Assembly (NCBI RefSeq): GCF_000196895.1
Contig: NC_014297.1
Span: 1,999,345 to 2,063,344 of the forward strand
Reading direction: 5' to 3'
DNA: 64,000 bases
Origin: Halalkalicoccus jeotgali B3
GTDB lineage: Archaea > Halobacteriota > Halobacteria > Halobacteriales > Halalkalicoccaceae
Both the position numbers and the translations under genes were made by a program. Of this stretch, positions 1-7,829 are shown one piece after another (positions within the stretch are counted from its first letter, which is position 1; each line of letters opens with the position of its first letter). The notes under the pieces were generated by a model. The model ran no database searches and had not been told where the DNA came from. It was given only the letters and a program-made list of their open reading frames with translations.

Positions 1-554
1 CACTCGCGCCCGTCGTCGGTGATCTGGTAGCGATAGAGCGCCCGCTCGATGGTCTCTGCGGGCGGGAACATATATAGGCAGTCACGACACCATAGGCGGT
101 CTTCGGGCGTCTCGAAGACCTCCCCACACTCCTTGCAGACGTACTGTTGTCGCCGCGAGAGGCCCTCCTCGCGGACCGTCGTCTCACAGTCGGGACACGC
201 GAGGTCGCCCTCGTCCTCGAAGTACGATTCGGGTGCAGCGTACCCACAGGCCTGGTGTTCGAGGACGGTCGTCTCGACGGCGTGTGCGGATTCACAGGCC
301 GGACACGCGGTCGTATACTGCATTCCCTGTGTATCACATTCCGGACAGCTATAGACTTTCGAGACGAACTCCCCTTCGAGTACCCCCCGAGCTCCGTACC
401 GTTCGAGGACGTCGACGACGTCAGGATCCCGGTCGTCGAGCAGCCGTTCGGCGGTCGGGTACTCGACCGCACCGCCCGGCCCGGTCTCGGGTGTGAACTC
501 GTTCGTCCCCTCGGAGAGTTCGGTCAGCAGTCGCAGCTCGCCTGGCGAAACCAT
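1..554 (-). CDS. Cys-rich zinc-ribbon protein, TackOD1-like, 3' end cut by window
   Basis: The gene reads leftwards and runs off the left edge, so only about 184 N-terminal residues are visible. Starting at the ATG at 554, an acidic stretch of about 65 residues is followed by successive cysteine pairs (CPEC at about 70-73, then CPAC, CPDC, CKEC and CRDC), typical of several stacked zinc ribbons. The spacing resembles the TackOD1 output domain of archaeal signalling proteins, but that assignment is from memory of the family. No transmembrane segment is seen. It diverges from the TraB gene. Function is unknown; a metal-binding or protein-interaction role is inferred. Confidence 0.7.
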   Translation of the reverse strand, partial: MVSPGELRLLTELSEGTNEFTPETGPGGAVEYPTAERLLDDRDPDVVDVLERYGARGVLEGEFVSKVYSCPECDTQGMQYTTACPACESAHAVETTVLEHQACGYAAPESYFEDEGDLACPDCETTVREEGLSRRQQYVCKECGEVFETPEDRLWCRDCLYMFPPAETIERALYRYQITDDGRE

Positions 555-668
555 GGTCGTACTGGAACGCTTCGTGCCGATACGTATAGAACCCCACGTA
601 TCCGTCCGGCCGAGTGGGACGGTCGATCCTTCGACACGGCTAAAAGTACCGCCCGACAACTGACGGTG

Positions 669-1964
669 ATGACCGACCGGCAGGTGCCACAGGAGACGAC
701 GGCGGGCTCGGTTCGCCTCGTCGGCACCGCCCACATCTCCGCGGACAGCGTCACCGAAGTCGAGGAGACCATCGAGCGCGAGCGTCCCGACGTCGTTGCC
801 GTCGAACTCGACGAGGGACGATACCGCCAGCTCAAAGGCGAGCTTCCCGACGATCTCGACGCCGGGGACCTGCTCCGTGGCAACACCGTCTTCCAGTTCC
901 TGGCTTACTGGATGCTCTCGTACGTCCAGACCCGCTTGGGCGAGCGCTTCGACATCGAACCCGGGGCGGACATGCGCGCCGCCGTCGAGACCGCCGAGTC
1001 CCTGGGGCTGGGCGTCGCCCTGGTCGACCGGGAGATCCAGACGACGATCCAGCGCTTCTGGGCGCGCATGACGCTTCTCGAGAAGCTCAAACTCGTCGGC
1101 AGCCTGTTTCTGGGGATGTTCGGTTTCGGCGCCGGCGAGGAGGAGGAACTCGACATGGCGGAGCTGACCGACGCCGACGTGGTGACCGCGATGATGGCCG
1201 AGTTTCGCCGGTTCTCGCCGGGCGGCGCCGAGGCGCTGATCGACGAGCGCGACGCCTACATCGCCCACAAGCTGCTCGCGCTTCGCGAGGGGGGCCACGA
1301 CGTGATCGCCGTCGTCGGGGCGGGCCACCGCGAGGGGATCGAACGCTATCTCGCGGATCCCGCGAGCCTGCCGCCGATGGCGTCGCTGGTGGGCAAACAG
1401 ACGGGACGGCGCTTTTCGATCTACAAGGCCGTCGGCTACCTGATCGCGATCGCCTTTCTCGCCTTCTTCTTCCTGCTCGTGATGGCCGGCGCACAGAGCG
1501 ACTTCCTCCTCAGAGTGTTCGCCGCGTGGTTCCTCTTCAACGGCGTCTTCGCCTTTTCGCTCGCGAAGCTCGCGGGCGCTCACTGGCCCAGCGCGACCGT
1601 CGGGGGCGCCATCGCGTGGATGACCAGCATCAACCCGCTGTTGGCACCGGGCTGGTTCGCGGGCTACGTCGAACTGCGCTACCAGCGGGTCAACGTCGCC
1701 GACATCGGAACGTTGAACGAGATCCTCGCCGATGAGGAGAGTCCCATCACCGACCTGTTCGGACGGCTACTGGATGTGCCGCTGTTCCGGCTGATCGCTG
1801 TCGTCGCCGCGACGAACATCGGAAGCATCATCGCCACGTTGCTCTTCCCGCTGGTGGTGTTGCCGTGGCTCGCCGCGGACGTCGGCGGTGTGGGTGCGAT
1901 CGCGGACCTGATGGTCGAGGGCGCGAGAAACAGCGCCGAACTGGTCTGGAGGGCCGTCTCGTGA
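669..1964 (+). CDS. TraB-domain membrane protein
   Basis: The 431-residue product begins with the TraB/PrgY/GumN-type domain: GTAH at residues 19-22, a following ERPDVVAVEL segment and a second VVGAGHREGI motif near residue 215. The C-terminal half has several hydrophobic segments, so it is a multi-pass membrane protein. Family members are linked to peptide pheromone inhibition in bacteria and are common in haloarchaea without a known role. The ATG at 669 directly precedes the conserved domain; an in-frame extension upstream lacks haloarchaeal protein character and overlaps the divergent gene. Its stop overlaps the GTG start of the M50 protease gene (GTGA), so the two are probably co-translated. 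Confidence 0.88.
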   Translation: MTDRQVPQETTAGSVRLVGTAHISADSVTEVEETIERERPDVVAVELDEGRYRQLKGELPDDLDAGDLLRGNTVFQFLAYWMLSYVQTRLGERFDIEPGADMRAAVETAESLGLGVALVDREIQTTIQRFWARMTLLEKLKLVGSLFLGMFGFGAGEEEELDMAELTDADVVTAMMAEFRRFSPGGAEALIDERDAYIAHKLLALREGGHDVIAVVGAGHREGIERYLADPASLPPMASLVGKQTGRRFSIYKAVGYLIAIAFLAFFFLLVMAGAQSDFLLRVFAAWFLFNGVFAFSLAKLAGAHWPSATVGGAIAWMTSINPLLAPGWFAGYVELRYQRVNVADIGTLNEILADEESPITDLFGRLLDVPLFRLIAVVAATNIGSIIATLLFPLVVLPWLAADVGGVGAIADLMVEGARNSAELVWRAVS

Positions 1965-2572
1965 GCGCGATCGCCGGGATCCGCTTCGGGAGCCGGGAGA
2001 TCAGGGACCTCCTGCTCGCGTGGGTCGCGCTCGGGGTCGCCTTCGCGCTGTTTTTCGCCGGCGGCGCGGCGGGCGTCCAGCGCGGGGGCTTTCTCCCCCT
2101 GCTCGTGATCAGCATGCTCACCGCCGGGGTGGGCTTTCTGCTTCACGAACTCGCCCACAAGGTCGTCGCGGTGCGGTTCGGCCAGCAGGCGGCCTTCCGG
2201 GCCGACTACAGCATGCTGGGACTCGCCGTCGTGAGCGCGATGGCCGGGTTCATCTTCGCGGCCCCCGGTGCGGTGTATCACCGCGGGCGGATCACGAAGC
2301 GCGAAAACGGCCTGATCGCGGTGGCCGGTCCCGTGACGAACCTCGTGCTGGCCCTGCTGTTCGCCCCTCTCCTGCTTGCCCCCGTCGAGTTCGTCGCCCG
2401 ACTGGGCCTCTACGGGGTCGGGATCAACCTCCTGCTGGCGGCGTTCAACATGCTTCCCTTCGGCCCGCTCGACGGTCGGACGGTCCTCTCATGGAGCCTG
2501 CCCGCGTTCTTGCTGGCGTTTATCGTGAGCGCGGGCCTCGCGGTCGGGGCAGCCGTCGTCTTCTTCCTGTAG
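1961..2572 (+). CDS. Site-2 protease-like M50 metalloprotease
   Basis: A 203-residue multi-pass membrane protein. HELAH at residues 62-66 is the zinc-binding HExxH site inside a membrane segment, and an NMLPFGPLDG motif near 163-172 supplies the third zinc ligand region of the M50 family. The short form, without PDZ or CBS domains, matches haloarchaeal metalloproteases annotated as site-2 protease family. GTG at 1961 is chosen because it overlaps the TraB stop by four bases and is followed at once by the conserved membrane core. It probably cleaves membrane proteins; the substrate is unknown, and the TraB coupling suggests a shared process. Confidence 0.88.
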   Translation: MSAIAGIRFGSREIRDLLLAWVALGVAFALFFAGGAAGVQRGGFLPLLVISMLTAGVGFLLHELAHKVVAVRFGQQAAFRADYSMLGLAVVSAMAGFIFAAPGAVYHRGRITKRENGLIAVAGPVTNLVLALLFAPLLLAPVEFVARLGLYGVGINLLLAAFNMLPFGPLDGRTVLSWSLPAFLLAFIVSAGLAVGAAVVFFL

Positions 2573-2578
2573 TACCGC

Positions 2579-3493
2579 TCACTCGATCGAGACACACTGT
2601 CCCGTGTGTCGAGCACGCTCGGCCAGCCGTTCGACTCGTTCGTCGGTCGCCGGATGCGTCGAAAACACCCGCTCTAAAGGGCTCTCCTCGCGGACGACCG
2701 GGAGCCGGAACGGGCCGACGCGAGGCTGGGAGGCGCGGTCGATCCGCCGCAGGGCCCGCGCCAGCGCCAGCGGATCGCCGGTCACGTCGGCGGCGCGGTC
2801 GTCGGCGGCGATCTCGCGGCGACGCGAGCGGGCCCGCGCCAGCGCCGTGAGCACGAGAGCGACCAGACCGACGCCCGCACCCAATGCCGCCCGGAGCCTG
2901 AGGACGGGGTTGTCCCGGCGACCGGTCAGCAGGGCCAGTCCGTAGCCGATTCCCGTGAGCGCGAGCGCAAACGGGGCCGCGAGGACGAGGGCCACCCCCA
3001 GAAGCGTTTGGACCGACGCGAAGACCAGCGACCGGACCAGTCCGTCGTCGTTCTCGAGGTGGGCGAGTTCGTGGGCGACGATCCCGGTCAGTTCGTCCGC
3101 CGAGAGCAGCCCCAACAGCCCGACATCGAGGACGATCGCGCCCCGTCGGGAACTGCCCACCGCGAGGGCGTTGGGCGCGCCCAGCGACGCGACGAACACC
3201 GACGGCGGGTCGAGGTCCATCGCCTTCGAGAGGGCGTCGATCTGCCGGTGGAGCCGGGGGGCGCGCTCGCGACCCAGAGGACGCGCGTCGAGGCTGCGAA
3301 GCAGTCCCCGCGTGCCGAAGCGATAGCTCAGATAGCCCGAAAGGAGGGTCCCAACCAGCAACCCCCCGAGGAGGGTCGGCGGATCGAGCGCACCGAGGAC
3401 GGCGACCAGCCCCCGGTAGAGCAGGTAGGCGGCCCCGAGGTAGCCCCCCAGTACCGCGACGGCGAGCAGACCGGCGAGCGTGCGGCGTCCCAT
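2579..3493 (-). CDS. M48 family membrane metalloprotease (HtpX/Ste24-like)
   Basis: The 304-residue product has two N-terminal membrane segments, then an AHELAHLEND motif near residue 140 (HExxH plus the trailing residues typical of M48), two further hydrophobic segments and a C-terminal region with the HPxxxxR element (THPATDERVERL). This order fits HtpX-type quality-control proteases of the cytoplasmic membrane. The ATG at 3493 opens directly onto the first membrane helix; an upstream in-frame ATG at 3565 would add a polar segment overlapping the purM promoter. It converges on the M50 gene with six bases between the stops. Confidence 0.9.
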   Translation of the reverse strand: MGRRTLAGLLAVAVLGGYLGAAYLLYRGLVAVLGALDPPTLLGGLLVGTLLSGYLSYRFGTRGLLRSLDARPLGRERAPRLHRQIDALSKAMDLDPPSVFVASLGAPNALAVGSSRRGAIVLDVGLLGLLSADELTGIVAHELAHLENDDGLVRSLVFASVQTLLGVALVLAAPFALALTGIGYGLALLTGRRDNPVLRLRAALGAGVGLVALVLTALARARSRRREIAADDRAADVTGDPLALARALRRIDRASQPRVGPFRLPVVREESPLERVFSTHPATDERVERLAERARHTGQCVSIE

Positions 3494-3582
3494 ATCGGAG
3501 GGAGGCGGCGCGGGCCCAAACGCGTGTCGGGCCGGGGGACCGAAACGGTGGGCTTTTGCCTGCACCGGACGCCCAGTCGGCC

Positions 3583-4566
3583 ATGAACGAGGAGACGGAG
3601 GAACTCACCTACTCGGGATCGGGTGTCGATATCGCCGACAGCGAGGCCGCGACGGCGGCGCTGGTCTCGGCGGTCGGCGGGGGCGACTCGGATACGGATA
3701 GCGATTATGCGGGGTTGCTCGACATCGGCGAGCGGTATCTGGCGCTCGCGACCGACGGGGTCGGCACCAAGTTGCTCGTCGCCGAAGCGCTCGAAGACTA
3801 CTCCACCATCGGTATCGACTGTATCGCGATGAACGCCAACGACCTGGTCGCGGCGGGCGTCGAGCCGGTCGCCTTCGTCGATTACCTCGCGGTCGAACGG
3901 CCCGACGAGGACGTCGCCGAACAGGTCGGCGAGGGCCTCGCGGCGGGCGCCGAGAAAGCCGACCTCACGCTGGTCGGCGGGGAGACCGCGGTGATGCCCG
4001 ACGTGATCCGCGGGCTCGACCTTGCGGGGACCTGTGCGGGCCTGGCTCCCAAAGAGGCGGTCTTCGAGGGCCGGGCGAAACCGGGCGACGCACTCGTCGG
4101 GTGGGCGTCCTCGGGAATCCACTCGAACGGCCTGACGCTCGCCCGCGAGGCCGCGACCCGCGAGGGCGGATACGACGACGCGTTTCCCGACGAGGGCTAC
4201 GACACCGTCGGCGAGGCGCTTTTGGAACCCACTCGGATCTACACCGAGCTGCTGGAGCCGATGCGTGCCCACGGGGTCCGGGGCGCGGCCCACATCACCG
4301 GCGGCGGGTGGAGTAACCTCGAGCGCCTCGGCGATCGGAACTACGTCATCGAGGACCCCCATCCGGCCCAGCCGGTCTTCGGGTTCGTCCAGTCGGCGGG
4401 CGTCACCGACGAGGAGATGCACCGCACCTTCAACATGGGAACGGGCTTCGTCGCGGCGGTGTCCGACACCGGGGCGGCCGAAGCGCTCGCCGGGGAGACC
4501 GACGGACGGGTGATCGGCGTCGTCGAGGAGGGGTCGGGGGTCGATATCCGCGGGTTGACGCTCTAG
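3583..4566 (+). CDS. purM: Phosphoribosylformylglycinamidine cyclo-ligase
   Basis: PurM makes aminoimidazole ribonucleotide from formylglycinamidine ribonucleotide with ATP, a step of purine synthesis. The 327-residue length and sequence fit the AIR-synthase fold: SGVDIADSEAA at the N-terminus, the ATDGVGTK phosphate-binding motif, the DCIAMNANDLV segment, GGETAVMPD, and in the C-terminal domain a GAAHITGGG glycine loop. The start at 3583 lies 25 bases behind a GGCTTTTG element, consistent with a leaderless transcript. The stop overlaps that of a small gene on the other strand by four bases. Confidence 0.96.
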   Translation: MNEETEELTYSGSGVDIADSEAATAALVSAVGGGDSDTDSDYAGLLDIGERYLALATDGVGTKLLVAEALEDYSTIGIDCIAMNANDLVAAGVEPVAFVDYLAVERPDEDVAEQVGEGLAAGAEKADLTLVGGETAVMPDVIRGLDLAGTCAGLAPKEAVFEGRAKPGDALVGWASSGIHSNGLTLAREAATREGGYDDAFPDEGYDTVGEALLEPTRIYTELLEPMRAHGVRGAAHITGGGWSNLERLGDRNYVIEDPHPAQPVFGFVQSAGVTDEEMHRTFNMGTGFVAAVSDTGAAEALAGETDGRVIGVVEEGSGVDIRGLTL

Positions 4567-4739
4567 AAGACCGAGCGGTCGTCGACGGAGTCGACCTCCT
4601 CGTTGAGGATCGCGACGAGGTTCGCGTACGGGACGAACGCGATCAGTTCCTCCTCGTCGGTGTAGAGTTCGACACCGTTTTCGGTCTGTTCGTAGCTCGC
4701 ACAGTCGAAATCGCCCTCGGGAAGGATCGCGCGGAACAT
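4563..4739 (-). CDS. Small conserved-looking acidic protein (58 aa), unknown function
   Basis: The ATG at 4739 opens a 58-residue acidic frame (MFRAILPEGDFDC at the N-terminus, ending VDDRSVF) that converges tail-to-tail with purM and overlaps its stop by four bases. The composition is typical of haloarchaeal cytosolic proteins, with a hydrophobic LIAFVPYANLVAIL core suggesting a small folded beta/alpha unit. A GTTAAAG promoter-like element lies about 25 bases upstream on the same strand. No known domain is recognised. The call rests on codon usage, acidic composition and the clean fit between neighbours. Confidence 0.7.
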   Translation of the reverse strand: MFRAILPEGDFDCASYEQTENGVELYTDEEELIAFVPYANLVAILNEEVDSVDDRSVF

Positions 4740-4812
4740 GGTATGAGTAAGGCTCGGCAGGCACTTTAACGTATCACCGGACCCGAGAACCGAGCATCCA
4801 TCGCGGTGGCGG

Positions 4813-4842
4813 GCCGGCGCGACGGGATCGCGCCGGCTTTTT
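4813..4842 (+). terminator. Strong GC hairpin followed by T5
   Basis: A 10-base perfect inverted repeat (GCCGGCGCGA at 4813-4822 with TCGCGCCGGC at 4828-4837, 5-base loop) is followed directly by TTTTT at 4838-4842. It lies beyond the purM stop and the small gene on the other strand. Archaeal termination needs mainly the T tract; the hairpin is additional. A second hairpin (8-base stem at 4874-4881 and 4885-4892, 3-base loop) follows. Confidence 0.5.
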
Positions 4843-4906
4843 CGAGGAGGTTTTTCGAGGAGCGGCTTCCACGGCGCGGCCTATGGCCGCGCGAAGAAAC
4901 CCGACG

Positions 4907-4912
4907 AAAAAA
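4907..4912 (-). terminator. T6 tract just after ribL
   Basis: On the minus strand the ribL stop at 4919 is followed within seven bases by TTTTTT, an archaeal-type oligo-T termination signal. The rest of the 4740-4918 gap holds the two hairpins described separately and no gene. Confidence 0.5.
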
Positions 4913-4918
4913 GGCCCA

Positions 4919-5347
4919 TTAGCACCGCCGCTCGCAGATCCGGTCGACGATCCGCCCCGTCGAGAGGAGTTCGCCGTCGTAGGCGGGGTCCCGTGGGGAT
5001 GCGCGTCGTACGCCACAATCGATCCCCCGATCGCCGAGCGCGCGTTCGATCGCCGCCTCGTCGTGGTGCTGGTCGTGGCCCAGCACGATCACGTCGGGGT
5101 CGATCTCCTCGATGGGGACGAAGATATCCGACTCGTGGCCCAATAGCGCGTGATCGACGACCTCCAGGGCCCCGATCATGTCCCGGCGCTGGCGGCCGTC
5201 GAGGACCGGGGCTCGCTTGTGGGTGACGTTCGCGCTCCGGGCGACGATGACGTACAGTTCGTCACCCATCCGGGCGGCCTCCTCAAGGTAGTGGATGTGG
5301 CCCGGATGCAACAGATCGAAGGTCCCCTGTGCGAGCGCCCTCACCAT
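4919..5347 (-). CDS. ribL: FAD synthetase (archaeal RibL type)
   Basis: RibL adenylates FMN to FAD. The 142-residue protein is a nucleotidyltransferase with [10 protein letters not shown] near the N-terminus (HxGH at 14-17), VLGHDQHH in the middle and [11 protein letters not shown] as the ISSTxxR-like motif. It ends in CERRC; C-terminal cysteines are a known trait of archaeal RibL, linked in the Methanocaldococcus enzyme to oxygen sensitivity. The ATG at 5347 is chosen because the fold begins there and it overlaps the upstream JAMM gene by seven bases, so translation is probably coupled. Glycerol-3-phosphate cytidylyltransferase-type relatives are the alternative. Confidence 0.9.
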   Translation of the reverse strand: MVRALAQGTFDLLHPGHIHYLEEAARMGDELYVIVARSANVTHKRAPVLDGRQRRDMIGALEVVDHALLGHESDIFVPIEEIDPDVIVLGHDQHHDEAAIERALGDRGIDCGVRRASPRDPAYDGELLSTGRIVDRICERRC

Positions 5348-5853
5348 CGGCGGCGCCCCTCCTCTTTCAGTTCGCGGTCGATGTCCTGCTGGTCGAAGTC
5401 GAAGAATCGCTCCTCGGGCAACGAGACGTCGAGCACGTCGAGGTCGCGGGGCTCGCCGCGCGAGTCGAACGCTCGCCAGGAGTCGTGACGGTAGGGTGCG
5501 CCGAGGATGATGTGGACCGATCCGCGGCCAAACGTCCCCAGATCGGCGTCGCTGGGTTCGAGCACGCCGTTGGGGTGTGAGTGGATCGAGCCGATCCCCG
5601 AGAGATCGTTGGGGATCATGTTCGTCTTGACGGTCGCGCTCACGGGGTTCGATTCGGTGCCGGGGATCACGAGGACGTCGGTGATGACGGTGCCGTCGCG
5701 ATCCAGTCCGAGCGAGCGGGCGTCCTCGCCGCGGAGCATCCCCATATACTCGTCGGGATGGGTTTCGGCCGACGCCGAGAGGGCAAAATCGAGCGTGTCG
5801 GCCGCGATGCCGAGGATCTCGCTCGATCGAAACAGCGACCGGAACAGTCCCAT
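5341..5853 (-). CDS. JAMM/MPN+ metalloprotease (desampylase-like)
   Basis: The 170-residue protein carries a full JAMM site: Glu35 in HPDEYMG, then HSHPNG (His91, His93), Ser101 and Asp104, matching E-xn-HxHP-x6-S-x2-D. JAMM proteases in haloarchaea remove ubiquitin-like SAMP proteins; from memory, the pairing of this gene with ribL and a RecJ gene matches Haloferax volcanii HvJAMM2 (HVO_1016) rather than the characterised HvJAMM1. The complete catalytic set argues for activity, but the substrate is not shown. It is the first gene of a pair with ribL and diverges from the RecJ gene across a symmetric promoter region. Confidence 0.9.
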   Translation of the reverse strand: MGLFRSLFRSSEILGIAADTLDFALSASAETHPDEYMGMLRGEDARSLGLDRDGTVITDVLVIPGTESNPVSATVKTNMIPNDLSGIGSIHSHPNGVLEPSDADLGTFGRGSVHIILGAPYRHDSWRAFDSRGEPRDLDVLDVSLPEERFFDFDQQDIDRELKEEGRRRW

Positions 5854-5878
5854 ACACCACCTCGCCGGCGGCGCGTAC

Positions 5879-5918
5879 TAACGGTTGCGAAACCCCCGAG
5901 CGTGCTTGACAACCGTTA
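5879..5918. promoter_or_regulatory. 9-bp inverted repeat between divergent JAMM and RecJ genes
   Basis: TAACGGTTG at 5879-5887 and CAACCGTTA at 5910-5918 form a perfect inverted repeat with a 22-base spacer. Each arm lies about 26-30 bases from its start codon (5853 and 5946) and contains the TTAA that could serve as the TATA core, so this may be two mirrored promoters or an operator. The RecJ gene also has a ribosome binding site GGGAGGT at 5936-5942. Confidence 0.4.
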
Positions 5919-5945
5919 AACCGAGCGCTCACAAAGGGAGGTCTA

Positions 5946-7829
5946 ATGACAGTAGAACCCGAGTTCGAGGACGTCGTCGTCTCCGAACTCGACCCGGCGT
6001 GTACGGCCGAGGACCTCGATTCGGAGGGTGCGTATCTCGCAACCGTCAACGGCGTCGTCGAGTACGGCGTCTTCGTCGACCTCTCGGAGGAGGTCTCCGG
6101 GCTCGTCCACGAGTCCACCCTCGACGAGGAGTACGCCGTCGGCGACCGACTCGTCGTCAGACTCGATCAGATCCGCGAGAACGGCGACATCGCCTTCGAA
6201 CCCGCGGGGATCGACCCCGAGTCGGCGACCGTCGAGACGGTGGCACACAGCTACGAGATCACCCCCACCGCGAAACTAACGGAACGCGAATCGGCCCACC
6301 TCGAGGGCGAGGTCGTCCAGATCAAACAGACCGGCGGGCCGACGGTCTTTCAGGTCCGCGACGGGAGCGGGATCGTCCCCTGTACCGCCTTCGAGGGGGC
6401 CGGCGTCCGGGCATACACCGACGTCGAGGTCGGCGATCTCGTCCACGTCTCGGGGGAGGTCGAGCGTCGAAACGGCGGCCGGCAGGTCGAAGTCGAGACA
6501 CTCGACGTCCTCGAAGGCGAGCAGGCGACGGAGTCGAAAGCGCGCCTCGCCGACGCCACGGAAGAGCGCGCCCGGCCCCACGAGATCGAACCGCTGATCG
6601 AGTGGCCCGCCCTCTCGCCCATGCTCTCGGGACTGGAGGAGGTCGCCGAGTTGATCCGGCGGACGGTCCTCGAAGGTCGCCCGGTCCGGATGCGCCACCA
6701 CGCCGACGGCGACGGGATGTGCGCCGCCGTTCCGGTCGCGCTCGCCATCGAGCGCTTCATCGAGGAGGTCCACGAGGACGACGACGCCGCCCAGCACCTG
6801 CTCAAGCGTCTGCCGAGCAAGGCCCCGTTCTACGAGATGGAAGACGCCACGCGCGATCTCAACTACTCGCTTGGCGACCGGGCGCGCCACGGCCAGAAGC
6901 TCCCCCTCCTTTTGATGCTCGACAACGGCAGCACCGAGGAGGACGTCCCGGCCTACGAGACGCTCGCCCACTACGACATCCCGATCGCCGCCGTCGATCA
7001 CCACCACCCCGACCCCGAGGCGGTCGAGGACCTGCTCGCGGCCCACGTCAATCCCTACCTGCACGGCGAGGACTACCGGATCACGACGGGGATGCTCTGT
7101 GTCGAACTCGCACGGATGATCGACCCGACGATCACCGACGAGTTGCGCCACGTTCCCGCGGTCGCGGGCATCGCGGACCGTTCGAAGGCCGACGCGATGG
7201 AGCGCTATCTCGAGTTGGCTCACGAGGAGGGCTACGACGAGAGCGATCTCGAAGACATCAGCGAGGCGCTCGATTACGCCGCCCACTGGCTGCGCTACAG
7301 CGCCGGCCGCTCACTCATCGCGGACGTGCTCGATCTGAGCGACGGCGAGTATCACGCGGACCTCGTCGACTTTCTCGCCGAGCGCGCCCAGCGCGACATC
7401 GACGAGCAACTCGATGCGGCGATGCCACACCTCGAACGCGAACGGCTCGATAACGGCGCGCACCTCTGTCGGATCGACGTCGAGAACCACGCCCATCGCT
7501 TTACGTTCCCTGCACCCGGCACCACGACCGGCGAGATCCACGACCGGATCGTCGAGGAGACGGGCGATCCCGTCATCACGATCGGCTACGGCCCCGACTT
7601 CGCTGTCCTCCGGAGCGACGGCGTTCGCCTCGACATCCCGCGGATGGTGAGCGAACTCACCGAGGAGATCGACGGCGGCGGGGTCTCGGGCGGCGGTCAT
7701 CTGGTGGTCGGCTCGATCAAGTTCGTCAAGGGGATGCGCGAGGAGGTACTGGACGCGCTGGTCGAGAAGATGGACGAAGCCGAGATCGACGAGGCCCTTT
7801 CGAGTGCGGAGACGGTCACCGATCGCTAG
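5946..7829 (+). CDS. DHH-family RecJ-like exonuclease with S1 domain (GAN/RecJ type)
   Basis: A 627-residue single-strand exonuclease candidate. It opens with an S1-like RNA-binding domain (about residues 15-75), then an OB-fold segment (about 100-190), then the DHH core: motif I RHHADGDG (His252, Asp254, Asp256), motif II MLDNGS, motif III VDHHHP (Asp351-His353), and a C-terminal DHHA1 glycine motif with SGGGH ending at His585. All metal ligands are intact, unlike the second DHH-like gene at 13027-14073. Haloarchaea carry several RecJ paralogues acting in repair or, with GINS, in replication. A Shine-Dalgarno sequence lies four bases before the ATG. The stop overlaps that of the next gene by four bases. 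Confidence 0.92.
   Translation: MTVEPEFEDVVVSELDPACTAEDLDSEGAYLATVNGVVEYGVFVDLSEEVSGLVHESTLDEEYAVGDRLVVRLDQIRENGDIAFEPAGIDPESATVETVAHSYEITPTAKLTERESAHLEGEVVQIKQTGGPTVFQVRDGSGIVPCTAFEGAGVRAYTDVEVGDLVHVSGEVERRNGGRQVEVETLDVLEGEQATESKARLADATEERARPHEIEPLIEWPALSPMLSGLEEVAELIRRTVLEGRPVRMRHHADGDGMCAAVPVALAIERFIEEVHEDDDAAQHLLKRLPSKAPFYEMEDATRDLNYSLGDRARHGQKLPLLLMLDNGSTEEDVPAYETLAHYDIPIAAVDHHHPDPEAVEDLLAAHVNPYLHGEDYRITTGMLCVELARMIDPTITDELRHVPAVAGIADRSKADAMERYLELAHEEGYDESDLEDISEALDYAAHWLRYSAGRSLIADVLDLSDGEYHADLVDFLAERAQRDIDEQLDAAMPHLERERLDNGAHLCRIDVENHAHRFTFPAPGTTTGEIHDRIVEETGDPVITIGYGPDFAVLRSDGVRLDIPRMVSELTEEIDGGGVSGGGHLVVGSIKFVKGMREEVLDALVEKMDEAEIDEALSSAETVTDR

Noticed and set aside
147-668. Long rightward in-frame extension of the TraB gene
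   Set aside because: It lies antisense to the zinc-ribbon gene with clear CxxC motifs, and its residues are not acidic or conserved; the ATG at 669 fits the domain start.
2520-3608. Arg/Pro-rich frame antisense in the M48 region
   Set aside because: Shadow frame of the M48 gene, which has the AHELAH motif in the neighbouring frame.
5885-7453. Long Arg-rich rightward frame over the RecJ gene
   Set aside because: Out-of-frame shadow typical of GC-rich haloarchaeal DNA, with no domain and extreme Arg content; the true frame carries S1 and DHH motifs.
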